DNA of 64,000 nt from Pomphorhynchus laevis (taxonomy: Eukaryota; Acanthocephala; Palaeacanthocephala; Echinorhynchida; Pomphorhynchidae): contig WNNJ02002217.1 of NCBI GenBank assembly GCA_012934845.2, positions 1 through 64,000 of the forward strand, read 5' to 3'. How positions within the stretch are numbered: position 1 is the stretch's first letter; every line of letters begins with the position of its first letter. Positions 43,470 through 53,899 of the stretch are shown one piece after another. The notes below the pieces were generated by a model. The model was not told the origin of the DNA and did not search any database. It was given only the letters and a program-made list of their open reading frames with translations. The position numbers and the translations under genes are program-made.

Positions 43470-45357
43470 TACCTGAGACAGTTCGACGGATTTTCTACGG
43501 AGCTACTTTAGTAGTCTTGAACAAGAAAGGTGGATGAATTCGCCCAATTGTGGTGGGTAATACACTAAGGCGCCTCGCTGTAAAATCCGCAGCCAAGCAA
43601 GTTAATATACGACTCGTTCAACATATGCGTTCAATTCAACTGGGTTTGACTCCGCTAAAGGCTGCAAAGCAGCAGACCACATAACACGAAGATATCTGAC
43701 GGATGACAACCGACGTAGAGTACTCCTGAAAATCGACATGCGGTAAGCTCTCAATTCAATTCATCGCGACGTAGTATTAGCTGCTGTCCGCCACCAGTCT
43801 TCAGAATTATACCATATGACATGGCAAGCATACGCCAAAACGTCATGCCTATTCTACGACGATAAAGTTTTAAGATCAGCAAATGGCATTCAACAAGGCG
43901 ACCCTTTTGGAGGTCCACCCACTCGCTAAGGAAATCAAAGCAGAATTAAATATGTGGTACTTGGACGACACCACCATCGAGGGAGACCCTAAAATAGTAT
44001 CTGACGACCAATCGATTATGATCCAAAAGTTGAGGAGTATTGGACTGGAAATCAACGGTACAAAAAGCGAACTGACAATCTTGGATCATTCATCATCATT
44101 CGACGAGGAGCGGACCAAACAGCTTCTTCAGAAAAATCCTGCCTGATATCTTTCTGACCGACAAGAAAGATTGCACAATTTTGGGGGCTCCGCTCACATA
44201 CACCAACATTCCTTGAATAATTGGCGAAAAGACGATAGATTTGAAACTAATTGTATCCCGACTCTCACACGTTGACAATCAACAGGCTTTCACTATGCTA
44301 AAACATCGCTTCGCAATACCAAAGTTGCAGTTCATTCTGAGAAGTACACCGGCCTACCTACATCGAAATTCTTTGGAAGCCTTCGACGAAACCCTGAAAG
44401 AAGCATTGACAAGTTTAACTAATGTTGCTCTCAACGACAATTCGTGAAAACAGGCCACATTACCAGTGGCATACGACGGTTTGGGTATTCGAATAGCCAC
44501 AGACATCGTACTACCAGGTTTCGTGTCTTCCATGCATGCCGTGCTTCTGGTGAACGCCGTTCTTCTCCGCATTTGCGGAGTGGCTCATTCCAGAGAGTTG
44601 TCGACAATTGAGATAGCATGGAACGTGGCAAGTGGTGAAATTGATCAGCCATCACAAAAAATAGACAAAATATGTGGGATTTGCCATTAATGGAGATCAA
44701 GCTCTCGAAGATGAATGCTAAAGCCGATCAGATAAACAGAGCTCGTTTAATGTCGACGTAATGCAAAGAGAGTGAAATATGGTTACACGCTATACCCATA
44801 TCTTTATTGGGCACACAACTCGACCCTGAAATCCTCGGAATCGCCTTGGCCTTGAAAGTGGATTCACCAGTGTGTCAATTCCGCACGTGCAGAGGTGGTA
44901 GATTGATCGACCCCCTGGGCCATCACGGATTGTCTTGCAGATACAACGCCGGCCGACATCCCAGACACACAGAACTGAACAGCGTGGTTAAGCGTTCTTT
45001 GCAACGCGCATGCTTGCCAGCCATTCTCGAGCCTTTGGGTCTGGACAGGGGAGATGGAAAATGCTCCGACGGCATCACTACCTTTCCATTTAAAAACGGA
45101 CGAAATTTATGCTAGGATTGAACTTGTGTCGACACATTTGCCGAAACAAATGTACACTCGTCAGCAGCTGAGTCAGTGAGAGCCGCCAAAAGCGCTGAGG
45201 AAGCAAAACGGCTTAAGTATAAAAGCCTATCAGGACGGTTCAAATTCGAACCGATTGCTATCGAGACTACAGGAGTGTTCAGAACGACAACATCAGTCAT
45301 CATAAAGAAAATCGGCCAAAGAATTTAGTCTACAACGTGGGAACCACGCGAGTTGTT
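43470..45357 (+). pseudogene. RT with PD-(D/E)XK-like domain, element copy 1
   Basis: Plus frames encode VRRIFYGATLVVLNKKG and VGNTLRRLAVKSAAKQV (about 43470-43600), then ANGIQQGDP near 43880. The frame 43883-44146 has the catalytic WYLDDTT, SIGLEINGTKSELTIL and, further on, MLKHRFAIPKLQFILRSTPA at about 44300. The C-terminal nuclease-like part (44807-45115) has CQFRTCRGGRLIDPLGHHG, GRHPRHTELNSVVKRSL and LEPLGLDRGDGKCSDGITTF. TCVDTFAE and RFKFEPIAIETTGVF continue in another phase to 45300. It resembles RT proteins known from crustaceans and other invertebrates. The clade name is uncertain, and many frameshifts make it dead. Confidence 0.72.
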
Positions 45358-45390
45358 AAATCCGAGTGTCACTCTTCCGCGAGTGTAGCG

Positions 45391-45730
45391 AGCGGAACCG
45401 ACAGAAATAATCTGGAACTGACAGGAATAATTTAGAACTGACAGGAATAATCTGGAACTGTAGGGATTATCTGGAACTGACAGGAGTAATCTAGAAGTGA
45501 CAGAAATAATCTGGAACTGACAGGAATAATTTAGAACTGACAGGAATAATCTTGAACTGATAGGAATAATCTGAAACAGACAGGAGTAATCTAGAACTGA
45601 CAGAAATAATCTGAAACAGACAGGAGTAATCTAGAACTGACAGAAATAATCTGGAACTGACAGTAATAATCTAGAACTGACATGAATAAATTGGAACTGA
45701 CAGGAATAATCTGGAACTGACAGTAATAAT
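45391..45730. repeat. 20-bp minisatellite, about 17 units
   Basis: Units of about ACAGGAATAATCTGGAACTG repeat with a 20-base period and occasional one-base shifts. It starts where the nuclease domain of the upstream element breaks off (after 45357). Its consensus agrees at 14 of 20 positions with the minisatellite at 32501-32720. Confidence 0.93.
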
Positions 45731-46328
45731 TTTATATATTATCTAAGTTTTTTTTCGTTTATTTTATATTGTTATCAGTTAAACAATAAGAACTTTTATC
45801 TCTAAATGGATTTCTAAATACGAAAGCCATTTAAAGAAATTTATGGAAAATATAATAAAATTTATAAATACTAGCTGAAAGTAAATAAAACCATATTATT
45901 TTCAATTTCAATATTATTCTGTCTTCCCAAGTAGTATTACTTCCTTGGTGGAAAACACTTGTAGAACAATCTGCGACTAACTTGTTCATCAAATGTCACT
46001 CTTTTAAATGACTTGTCACTGCGCACTACAATTAAGGTGGAAACGTAGGTAGCTTAAGAAATCTTAGTTAATGCTTCTGGGTATGCCGCTAATATAAATA
46101 TAAATATAATTATAAATTTAACAAAATCGATGCTATTGGCACACCACTACATATAGAAGTTCGATCCGACAAGGTCCTATTGACTCGAACTGTTCAGTTC
46201 CTCCTAATATTGACAAATTCAATAAGATTATTTATTAGCTTAATGTGTTTGATCGAATCAGAATCACGACCATTTCGATGCTGAAGTGGTCGTCTAGAAG
46301 TGGCATGGTTACTGAAAGTTGTGACGAT
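45731..46328. other. AT-rich sequence between duplicated element ends
   Basis: No gene is recognised. It contains a TATAAATATAAATATAAT tract near 46090-46120. Confidence 0.5.
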
Positions 46329-46690
46329 ATCACTACCTTTCCAATCAAGCACTGACGAAGTTTATGCTAGAATTGAACTTGTGTCGACACATTTGCCGAA
46401 ACCAATGTACACTCGTCAGCAGCTGAGTCAGTGAGAGCCGCCAAAAGCGCTGAGGAAGCAAAACGGCTTAAGTTCAAAAGCCTATCAGGACGGTTCAAAT
46501 TCGAACCCATTGCTATCGAGACTACAGGAGTGTTCGACCACAAACAATAGCAGTCATCATAAAGAAAATCGGCCAAAGAATTTAGTCTACAACGAGGGAA
46601 CCACGCGAGTTGTTGTGGTTAAAGCAAAGACTAGGCTTAGCAGTGCAGCGCGGCAACGCCTTTAGCATTATTAGCAGTGCTAGACAATGA
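46329..46690 (+). pseudogene. PD-(D/E)XK-type element, second 3' end
   Basis: The 284 bases at 45074-45357 recur here at an offset of about 1255 with few changes (TCVDTFAETNVHSSAAESVR and KSLSGRFKFEPIAIETTGVF in both). Unlike the first copy, this one continues beyond the shared block to a family-like C-terminus, WLKQRLGLAVQRGNAFSI. The first copy was thus cut at 45357 and the original 3' end probably lies here. Confidence 0.75.
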
Positions 46691-46773
46691 TTTCGTTTAA
46701 AAACTTAATGTAACTGTTTAAAAAAATTCAGAAAATTGCAATCTAATCACAATCAATTACAATTGTAATTTTC

Positions 46774-47322
46774 CGAGGATGCTAACAGAAGTTAGCACGT
46801 CAACTTTGCACATCGTGGAATTAAATTATTTTTTTGCAAACTCTTAAAAATATAATGGCCATTTTAGATTTCGATCTCTTTATTTTGATTTTCACTAAGC
46901 TTCTCGATAACTGCAGACCAGTGGCTCCATAGCACTGTCGAATGATTTTAAATAGTTGATAATGATCCATTTATTGCTGAAGAATTATTGGAGCTGGATC
47001 AAAGAAAGAAAAATTTTATTTGATATTTCATTAACCTCTGTTAGCATCTTCAGAAAATCGTAATGTAAGTTATTATAATTTACAATGATTATATTTATTT
47101 ACAATGAATATAAGCAATGATTAATTTACAATGATTTATTTACAACGATTAATTTACAATGATTATATTTATTATAATCTACAATAATTTACAATGTAAT
47201 TTATTGTAATTTTCTAAAGATGCTAACAGAGGCTAGCGAAATATCAAATATAATTTTCCTTCTTTATTTGATCCAGCTCCAATAATTCTTTATTAATAAA
47301 TGGATCATTGTCAACTATTTAA
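46774..47322. repeat. Long palindrome 4 and a detached third motif copy
   Basis: Arms at about 46947-47085 and 47190-47322 are inverted copies (AGTTGATAATGATCCATTTA facing its complement) separated by ATTTACAATGATT tandem units. The left arm read outward has CTGAAGA, T, stem GCTAAC-AGAG-GTTA, TGAAAT. The right arm has CTAAAGA, T, GCTA...TAGC, GAAAT. A third copy of the stem (GATGCTAACAGAAGTTAGC) is at 46781-46799. Both arms continue with ATCAAATA as in the other palindromes. Confidence 0.8.
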
Positions 47323-47629
47323 AAAATATGACGCCATGTTAATTGTCGAGACTTTTGCTAAGCAATTTTCGTTGCCTTTACCACAATCCAGTTTTTCTTC
47401 TGAAGTATCACAATTTCCCGTGTCATTAAGAGTTTGATGACGGTGTTGTTTTTTCGAAACTACGAAAAATTCCCTCTTCACTAAATGCTGTCCCGGATGG
47501 TTGGCCACCATTGCTTTTTCGCGAAATTACATGTATTGTTTTAAAGTAAAAATTGTTTATTTTACATTTACAATACCTTCAAATAAATCCCAATCTTAGT
47601 AATTACCAATAAAATTTTAGTTTTTATTT
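47323..47629. other. Sequence without recognised features
   Basis: A 66-codon minus frame at 47311-47511 has no known motif. Nothing else is seen. Confidence 0.45.
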
Positions 47630-47869
47630 TTGGCATTCGGACGTTACTCCTGCAAATTAATTTCTTTCTCGTTATCCGGTCTGTATTGGTTCCATCTATT
47701 TCACATTGACATCGATACCAGACGTGCCGGCGATCGCTCTCAAGTAAAGTATTATCGTTCCATTAGCTTGACTTGCGTTGCATGCAAAGTATTAGATCGT
47801 TTAATTTTTAAATCTGTATCAGCCCACCTAGAGCATTACAACATTTTAAGTGATGTCCAACATGGTTTT
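47630..47869 (+). pseudogene. LINE RT N-terminal fragment, left of gypsy-2
   Basis: The frame ends with GDRSQVKYYRSISLTCVACK, VLDRLIFKSVSAHLEH and NILSDVQHGF, the RT entry of a CR1/LINE-B-like element. Coding is cut exactly at QHGF by gypsy-2. The continuation is at 54857-54955. Confidence 0.8.
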
Positions 47870-47967
47870 TGTCGTATCGCAGATAATCAACTAAACCAAA
47901 GAGGTTTTATTCAGCACATATATAACAATAATAAAGTTAGTAACATATATCAATTATAAATACGTCA
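47870..47967 (-). repeat. Gypsy-2 3' LTR (98 bp)
   Basis: It shares ACCAAAGAGGTTTTATTCAG with the other LTR. On minus it contains AATAAA, a possible polyadenylation signal. Confidence 0.9.
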
Positions 47968-48123
47968 TACTTCCCCAGTCAATTTGTTAGTCGAGATATC
48001 GTTGTGGCGGACGTCGAATGCGGCTGGATCTCCGTAATTCGCAGGGTTCCATATCTGTTCATATATTCTCGAATACGGCATTCGGATCAATATATAGTGA
48101 AACGTTTGTTTCCTCAGTTTCAA

Positions 48124-48427
48124 CTACACTTGGAAGGTCTCCAGCATAAGTAGACAATTTGTCTCATGTTGCTTCGTTCTCCCAGTCTGTAGCATAAGTA
48201 GATACTTTGTTTCCTGTTGCTTCGTTCTCCCATGCCCTCTCCGGAGGTGTAATAACGGACTGTTGATCGGTTGAACGCCCACTTGAAGCAAGATTTTGAG
48301 TCGATATTCTGTATTCCCTTCCTTGATTATCACGAACTGTTGAGTAAAGATGATTTGAGTCTAGTAGCTCGACTTCATCAACCGAAGGCTCATACTTCAA
48401 CTGCTTGTTTAGTCGTTTAAGCAACAC
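48124..48427 (-). pseudogene. Gypsy-2 integrase C-terminal region
   Basis: The frame 48164-48427 reads VLLKRLNKQLKYEPSVDEVE...LYSTVRDNQGREYRISTQNLA, the C-terminal domain of a gypsy integrase. It is followed by a short tandem repeat encoding DWENEAT twice, from a 48-base unit at about 48145-48240. The end of the frame is in the neighbouring phase at 48124. Confidence 0.75.
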
Positions 48428-48663
48428 CCGATTAGGAGGTGTTAATCAATCAGGTAGCTTTGGCGATACAAGTTTTTCTGTGAAAAGTTAAGAAACGTAG
48501 GTTGAGGTGTAGTATAAGTAGCGGTGCACAAGAGACTACGTATAGCAGCAAGTGCCGAGGTCAGCTTGCTTTCCCAGTGCCGTAAGTGAAGGCCATCTGT
48601 CTGTATTCCCAGTAGGATATTTTCCTGGGGATGGAATAAAGTGGTGAAACTTCTACATATCCC

Positions 48664-49145
48664 TTAATAGGTTAACCACTTCTTCAGCTGTCGAGATTGG
48701 AAAGCGGTACCGCGATCAGAATGGATGAAGGACGGATACACACATAAGGAAAATATACGTGTCAAGCAGTCAATAATTGTTTGGGCAGACATATCACAGA
48801 CGGCAAAAGCGAACGGATACCTGCTGAATTTATCTTTGACAGTTAACATATACGTTGATCCGTTCACAGATCTTGGTAAAGATCCTTTAAAATCGATTGA
48901 CATGCGATCCATGAGACGTAAAGCCTGGATCAGGACGTTTGCATTCGATGAAAAAAGAGCGGCTTGACACGACAACATATTTCACAAGACGATGTGAAGG
49001 ATCGCACAACTTCTCGTAATTCCTGAATGTAAGAGGCTAGTGTGTATTTCTTTGAGAATTCTTGTGTCGGCAGTGGAATCGCATATATCTCGAGACATAA
49101 GATCGGCAGACATATTACTTGATCTAGGACAGTACTTAATATCAT
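48664..49145 (-). pseudogene. Gypsy-2 integrase core
   Basis: The zinc-binding region is in frames near 48980-49145 (EIHTSLLHSGITR, then CEICCRVKP). The frame 48664-48978 has MSIDFKGSLPRS (first catalytic Asp), MLTVKDKFSRYPFAFAVCD and FIHSDRGTAFQS (second Asp). It stops shortly after KKWLTY, and the Glu motif lies in noise downstream. The arrangement parallels gypsy-1, so the two are the same broad lineage. Confidence 0.85.
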
Positions 49146-49735
49146 ATTGATAATTAGACATATCCATACGCCATCTAGCTATTTTCTCATTCTTAATTTT
49201 CCCACGGACTTCGTGGTTGAACATGAATGAAACAGATTTCTGATCGGTGATTTGCAAAAATTTACGAGGAATGAGATTGTTTCCAGTTTCGTACAGCTTC
49301 CACGATTGCATACGCTTCCTTTTCTATTATGTGGTGGCTTCTTTCATGAATGTTCAAAGTTCGAGAAAAGAGTGCTACTGGACGATTCTTTTGTAATAAC
49401 GTTGCGCCAATAGCCGTGTCGGACGCATCGGTTTCCAGAATAAAAGGTATGGTTTCATATATAGTATACATTGCAGCGTTTACTATTTCATTTCGGAGGC
49501 ATTCCACAGCTCTTTTTGCTTCGTCTTTCAAAGGAAAGTTGACATGATGTGATTGAGTGGAGCTATTTTAGTCGAAAAATTTATTATCCACCAACTATAG
49601 TATGCGTAGAAACCCAACAGTCGTTTTAATGAGGCTTGATTTGATGGCATTTTAAGATCATAAAGAGTGGAAAACCTTGTAGATATGGTCTTAACATGTT
49701 GTGGCCTATTTCGTAACCAAGTTTACGTATGCCAA
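49146..49735 (-). pseudogene. Gypsy-2 RNase H and RT thumb
   Basis: The thumb fragment LGYEIGHNMLRPYLQ lies at about 49680-49735. RNase H follows as FILETDASDTAIGATLLQ, PVALFSRTLNIHERSHHI and IEKEAYAIVEAVRNWKQ (49262-49531), then DQKSVSFMFNHEVRGK and IARWRMDMSNYQYDIKY (49140-49311). Between phases there is a frameshift near 49270-49310. Confidence 0.85.
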
Positions 49736-49770
49736 GTTTATGCCTTCGTAACCAAGTTTATGCAATTGTG

Positions 49771-49936
49771 GAAGCTGTACGAAACTGGAAACAATCTCAT
49801 TCCTCGTAAATTTTTGCAAATCACCGATCAGAAATCTGTTTCATTCATGTTCAACCACGAAGTCTGTGAAAAATTAAGAATGAGAAAATAGCTAGATGGC
49901 GTATGGATATGTCTAATTATCAATATGATATTAAGT
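49771..49936 (+). repeat. Inverted duplicate of gypsy-2 RNase H segment
   Basis: The 165 bases at 49146-49310 recur here in the opposite orientation with few changes. Plus-strand translation therefore shows FLQITDQKSVSFMFNHEV and RMDMSNYQYDIK. It sits directly at the 5' end of LINE-A copy 4. Confidence 0.9.
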
Positions 49937-49988
49937 CTATTCAATACTTAGTCTATTCAATACTCGCTCCATTCTTCATAAAGCTGAT

Positions 49989-51383
49989 ATGCTTCTCGAT
50001 ATCTTCGATCAATTATCTATCGATATTCTCTGCATTACCGAATCCTGGCACACTGACTCCGACGATCTTGCTATTCGTCGTCTATGTCGCTCTGGTTGTT
50101 CTCTAGTTGAATCAGCTCGTCAAATTACATCTCATACATCTACTGCGTCTAACCATGGCGGTATTGTTGCCATTGCTCGTCACCCAATGTCTTTACGTAA
50201 AATCAACGTTAACATCCGTTACACCTCGTTCGAATTACTCATATGCAGATTATCAACGCCTTTCCCTCTGGAACTTGTGATTGTATACCGTCCAGGTTCA
50301 GTTGCCCCATCACGTATCTTCTTTAACGACCTTGCAGATCTAATGTCTCACTGTTCATTGTCTTATACTCCTTCTTTTGTTCTCGGTGACTTTAACATTC
50401 GTCTTGATCGCCCGTCTGACTCTGACTCTATCACTTTAACTAATCTTTTTTCTGATTTTAACTATAAATTACTTTCAACAAGCCCAACTCATATTCTCGG
50501 CGGTGCTCTCGACATCATTGCTGTTCCTAACTGCTTCAATGACTATACCTCCTTGTCAATTACTGATCCTGGTTTGTCCGATCATTTCCTTGTCACTCTT
50601 ACTCTTACTCGTCCCCATCCTCCTTCTCCGCCTTTACCATTATCTACACCAAGTCGACCCTGGAAGCTTCTCGATATCCCTATTCTCTGCACAGCCTTAC
50701 TCAATTCTTCACTCTTTTCACTTCCTCTTAACTATCTCTCTCCCGATGATCTCTGCATTCTGTTTGATTCTGAACTTACGTCGATCCTCAATAACCTTCT
50801 ACCTAGTCGACTTCGACGTTCCCAGCGCTTGCGCCATGCTCCCTGGTTCGATTCTGACTGTAGTCTTTCTAAGCGTCGACTCCGTCACTCTTTTCGTATG
50901 TATAAACGCTTTCTTAAACGTTCACCCAACTCACTCCCTCCAAATCTTCGTGATTCCTACTTTTCTCAACGCCGTTCACATCTCATTCTTATACGTACTA
51001 AACGTACTCTCTTTTGGCGAAATCAACTCGAGTCATCTTCCAACTCGAAATCTCATTGGAAAATCTTAAACTCAATTCTTTCACGATCATCTACCCCTTG
51101 TAATATAAATCCTGATGAATTTTCTTCTTATCTACAAACTAAGCTATCTAATTTACTTTCCCTACTACCCATAGCCCCCTTGTACCCACTCTTATCTTTA
51201 AATACTTCCCTCCCAGAACTATTCCACCTTCTTCCCGTTTCGTCTGATGAAGTTTCTTCGGTTCTGCTGTCATTACCTAATAAAACCTCTCCTTCTGACC
51301 CAATTCCCACTCACTTACTTAAAAATATCTGCACTTTTATCTTACCCTTCCTAACCACATTGTTTCAACTCGTCCATCCGTAG
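49989..51383 (+). pseudogene. LINE-A ORF2: APE endonuclease and linker (464 codons)
   Basis: The frame holds a nearly complete AP-endonuclease-like domain: CITESWH (catalytic Glu18), NHGGIVAIARHP (55-66), LVIVYRPGSVAPS (96-108), FVLGDFNIRLD (130-140) and LSDHFLVTL (SDH at 197-199). The linker has RHAPWFDSDCSLSKRRLRHS and LFWRNQLESSSN, and the RT entry has LLSLPNKTSPSDPIPTHLLK. The domain nicks the target DNA for primed reverse transcription. A frameshift at about 51380 interrupts the protein, and the sequence continues as RTFPSIWK in another phase. Confidence 0.92.
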
Positions 51384-52791
51384 CTGTACATTTCCTTCCA
51401 TCTGGAAATGCGCCACTGTTCGTCCTATCATCAAAAAGCAATCTCTCGACTCTTCACTACCATCTTCGTACCGTCCAATCTCACTTCTCCCAACCCTCTC
51501 TAAACTCCTTGAGCGTCTCGTTCTTAAGCAAGTTAATACATATCTCTATTCCTCTAACTTATTTCCTCCCTTCCAAGCCGCTTTTCGCTCTAATTACTCT
51601 ACCGAAATTGCATGTCTTAAAGTTTATAACGACTTACTCATATCGCGCGATCATAAATTATGTAGTGTCATAGTTTCTCTTGATCTATCGTCTGCTTTTG
51701 ACATCGTCGATCACTCGATTCTTCTCCATCGCCTTCGTCATGATTATGGCTTCTCTTTACCCACTGTATCATGGTTTTCTTCATATCTATCAAACCGTAC
51801 ATTTCGCGTATATTCTAACTCTTCTCTCTCCCATCCTTCGTCCATTCCGTCCGGTGTTCCGCAAGGCTCCGTATTAGGCCCTATACTTTTCTCTCTTCTT
51901 CTTGGTGATTTGTCTTCGATTTCTCATAAATTTAACTTCCATGTTATGCAATATGCTGATGACATTCTCATCTATGCTCATGCACCTGTTTATCGTATTC
52001 GCGATCTTAGTGTTTCTGCTTCCGACTGTCTTGTCTCAATTTCCAATCATCTTTCTTCCCTTCGCCTTTCTCTGAATCCTGATAAATCCAAAATTATGTG
52101 GATCCTACCTCGACGCCTCGGCTTCGAACCTCCCTCCGTATCATTAAATTCTACAATTCTTCCTATCGTTGATAATCTCGTTTTCCTAGGCTTCCATTTT
52201 GACAACCGACTTTCACTTAAACCTTTCGTTAGAGATAAAGTACGCTCATCTACCTTGATACTCCGCAACCTCCGTCAAGTTCGTAGATTGATCGATTTCC
52301 CTTCTTGTATGACTCTCATATCATCTCTCCTTTTTTCTAGACTCGATTATTGTCTTAGTCTATTTTCCAACTCACCTAAATCCACTCTTCTTCCCCTACA
52401 ACGCATCGTCAACGCAGCTGTCCGAATTCTCCTCCGTCTTCGTCGTTTTGATCACACATCCTACCATCTTGCTTCTCTCGATTTGCCTACAATTTATTGT
52501 CGTGTTCAAATTCGTCTTCTTATCGTTGCTTTCCGCCTTGTAACTTTTCATACCCCTTCATTTCTCAACCTTCCTTTTCTTGATAATTCCCGTCCTGTTT
52601 ACTGTTCCTTGCGTTCCTGTAATTCCCTTCTTTTACATGTCCCAAACTACTCTACCTCCTTTGGACTCCGCTCCTTCCTGGTGGCTGCTCCTCTATCGTG
52701 GAATCATCTGCCCATTCATATACGCCAATCAACTTCCCTGCAGTGCTTCAAACGACAAATCCGATCCCATCTGAACAATTTAACTGCTTGA
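51384..52791 (+). pseudogene. LINE-A ORF2: reverse transcriptase and C-terminal region
   Basis: RT motifs run through SYRPISLLPTLSKLLERL, motif A SLDLSSAFDIVDHSILLHRL (about 51678-51735) and SGVPQGSVLGPILFSLLLGD (51853-51912). The frame 51910-52791 then has the catalytic QYADDILIYAHAP (YADD at residues 15-18), LNPDKSKIMWILPRR, VFLGFHFDNRLSLKPFVRDK and a long C-terminal region ending RSHLNNLTA. All catalytic residues are present. A phase change near 51900 and the one at 51383 are the main defects. Confidence 0.92.
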
Positions 52792-52901
52792 CTTTCTCAT
52801 TTTTGTTTGTGGACTTGTAAGCGTACAGCTTGTACGCATTTGCCACATTAAATAAATTTGTATTTGTATCTTCGTCAATTTGTATTAACATTTAGAATGG
52901 C

Positions 52902-53383
52902 TTAGTTCAAGTCTGTGCTTATGGGCAGCATGTTGGAACTTAAGTTGGTGTCATGTTCATCAAAAGTGGTACCACAGATTATAATGTCGTCAAGATATGA
53001 GTAAACGTTTTGTAATTTTTCTTTTATAAAATTGTTCATATACCTTTGAAACGCAGAAACACCATTAGTAATACCCATAGGTATCTTGCTAAATTGGTAC
53101 AGCTGCCCATTACCTTCAAAAGCAGTGTAGTAACGCTCAGATGGATCTATATCGATTTGATAATAAACCTCCTTAGATCCAAAACTGAAAAACATACACC
53201 TTTGGATATCTCATTCACTATGTCAGATATTAGTGGAAGAGGATATGCATCAGGCTGAGTGTAACGATTTATTGTCCGAGAGAAATCGACTACTAATCGT
53301 CTTCGGCCAGTTTTGCGGGGAACTAAGACAATTTGCGCTCTCCGTGGAGATACACTCTCATCTAGTACTCCCTTTGATGACAT
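52902..53383 (-). pseudogene. Gypsy-2 reverse transcriptase
   Basis: Frame 53147-53383 has RAQIVLVPRKTGRRRLVVDF, RTINRYTQPDAYPLPLISDI and VCFSVLDL (motif A Asp). A shift leads to 52902-53195 with YTAFEGNGQLYQFSKIPMGI, a GVSAFQRYMN stretch and catalytic YLDD (residues 67-70). It ends where LINE-A copy 4 inserted. About 60 residues before the thumb appear to be missing, lost at the insertion. Confidence 0.9.
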
Positions 53384-53871
53384 TCTGTGTAGTTCCTGAT
53401 CAGATCGGTTGTACTTCCTGTTTTTTGTTGCACAGGTTTCACGTCAGGAGTAAGATTTCGGAAAAGTAACGGCAGTCGAACGTGATCCAATGCAGCTGCA
53501 GTTAATTGGAAATCAGATAATGAGCCACCAAACTGAATCTTCAGACTATTGTGCCTGCTCAGAAATGGAAGTCCGAGTATAAGGTCGGCAAACAATCGAG
53601 GCAGGACAAAGAACTCAATCTAGACATATCGATGATCCTCCACAACAAAATAAATTAAGCATCAACATTGAACACGTTTGGTCGTATCTGATGCCAGATA
53701 AACCTTAATATTGGATGGAAGCACTTTGAGACCGAGTGAGGACGTTACAGAATCGTCGATAAAATTTAACGAACTCCCAGTGTCAATGAGCGCATTGAAC
53801 TTTATCTTTCCGATAAATAAAAACAATTTGATGGGATATTTACTAGGGATGTTCACGGTTGACAGTAACAC
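53384..53871 (-). pseudogene. Gypsy-2 aspartic protease and connector
   Basis: Frame 53662-53871 has KFNALIDTGSSLNFIDDSV, an intact D-T-G retropepsin site. Frame 53362-53595 continues with DLILGLPFLSRHNSLKI, the second conserved protease motif (ILG..FL). The site is better preserved than in gypsy-1. Confidence 0.88.
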
Positions 53872-53899
53872 CGCGGATGCTGAGCTTGTAGCATTACTC

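Larger units (their letters stand above)
49937..52870 (+). mobile_element. LINE-A copy 4, the best-preserved ORF2
   Basis: This plus-strand copy has an almost open ORF2 (endonuclease, linker, RT, C-terminal region) and a 3' end CTTGTACGCATTTGCCACAT followed by TAAATAAATTTGTATTTG. ORF1 is absent, so it is 5' truncated. A TSD could not be identified because the 5' flank is an inverted duplication. It is the reference used to recognise the other LINE-A pieces. Confidence 0.9.

Noticed and set aside
45391-45730. CRISPR array
   Set aside because: Same reason: contiguous 20-bp units with no unique spacers.
47311-47511. 66-codon minus frame as a gene
   Set aside because: It has no recognisable domain, and part of it overlaps the palindrome 4 arm.
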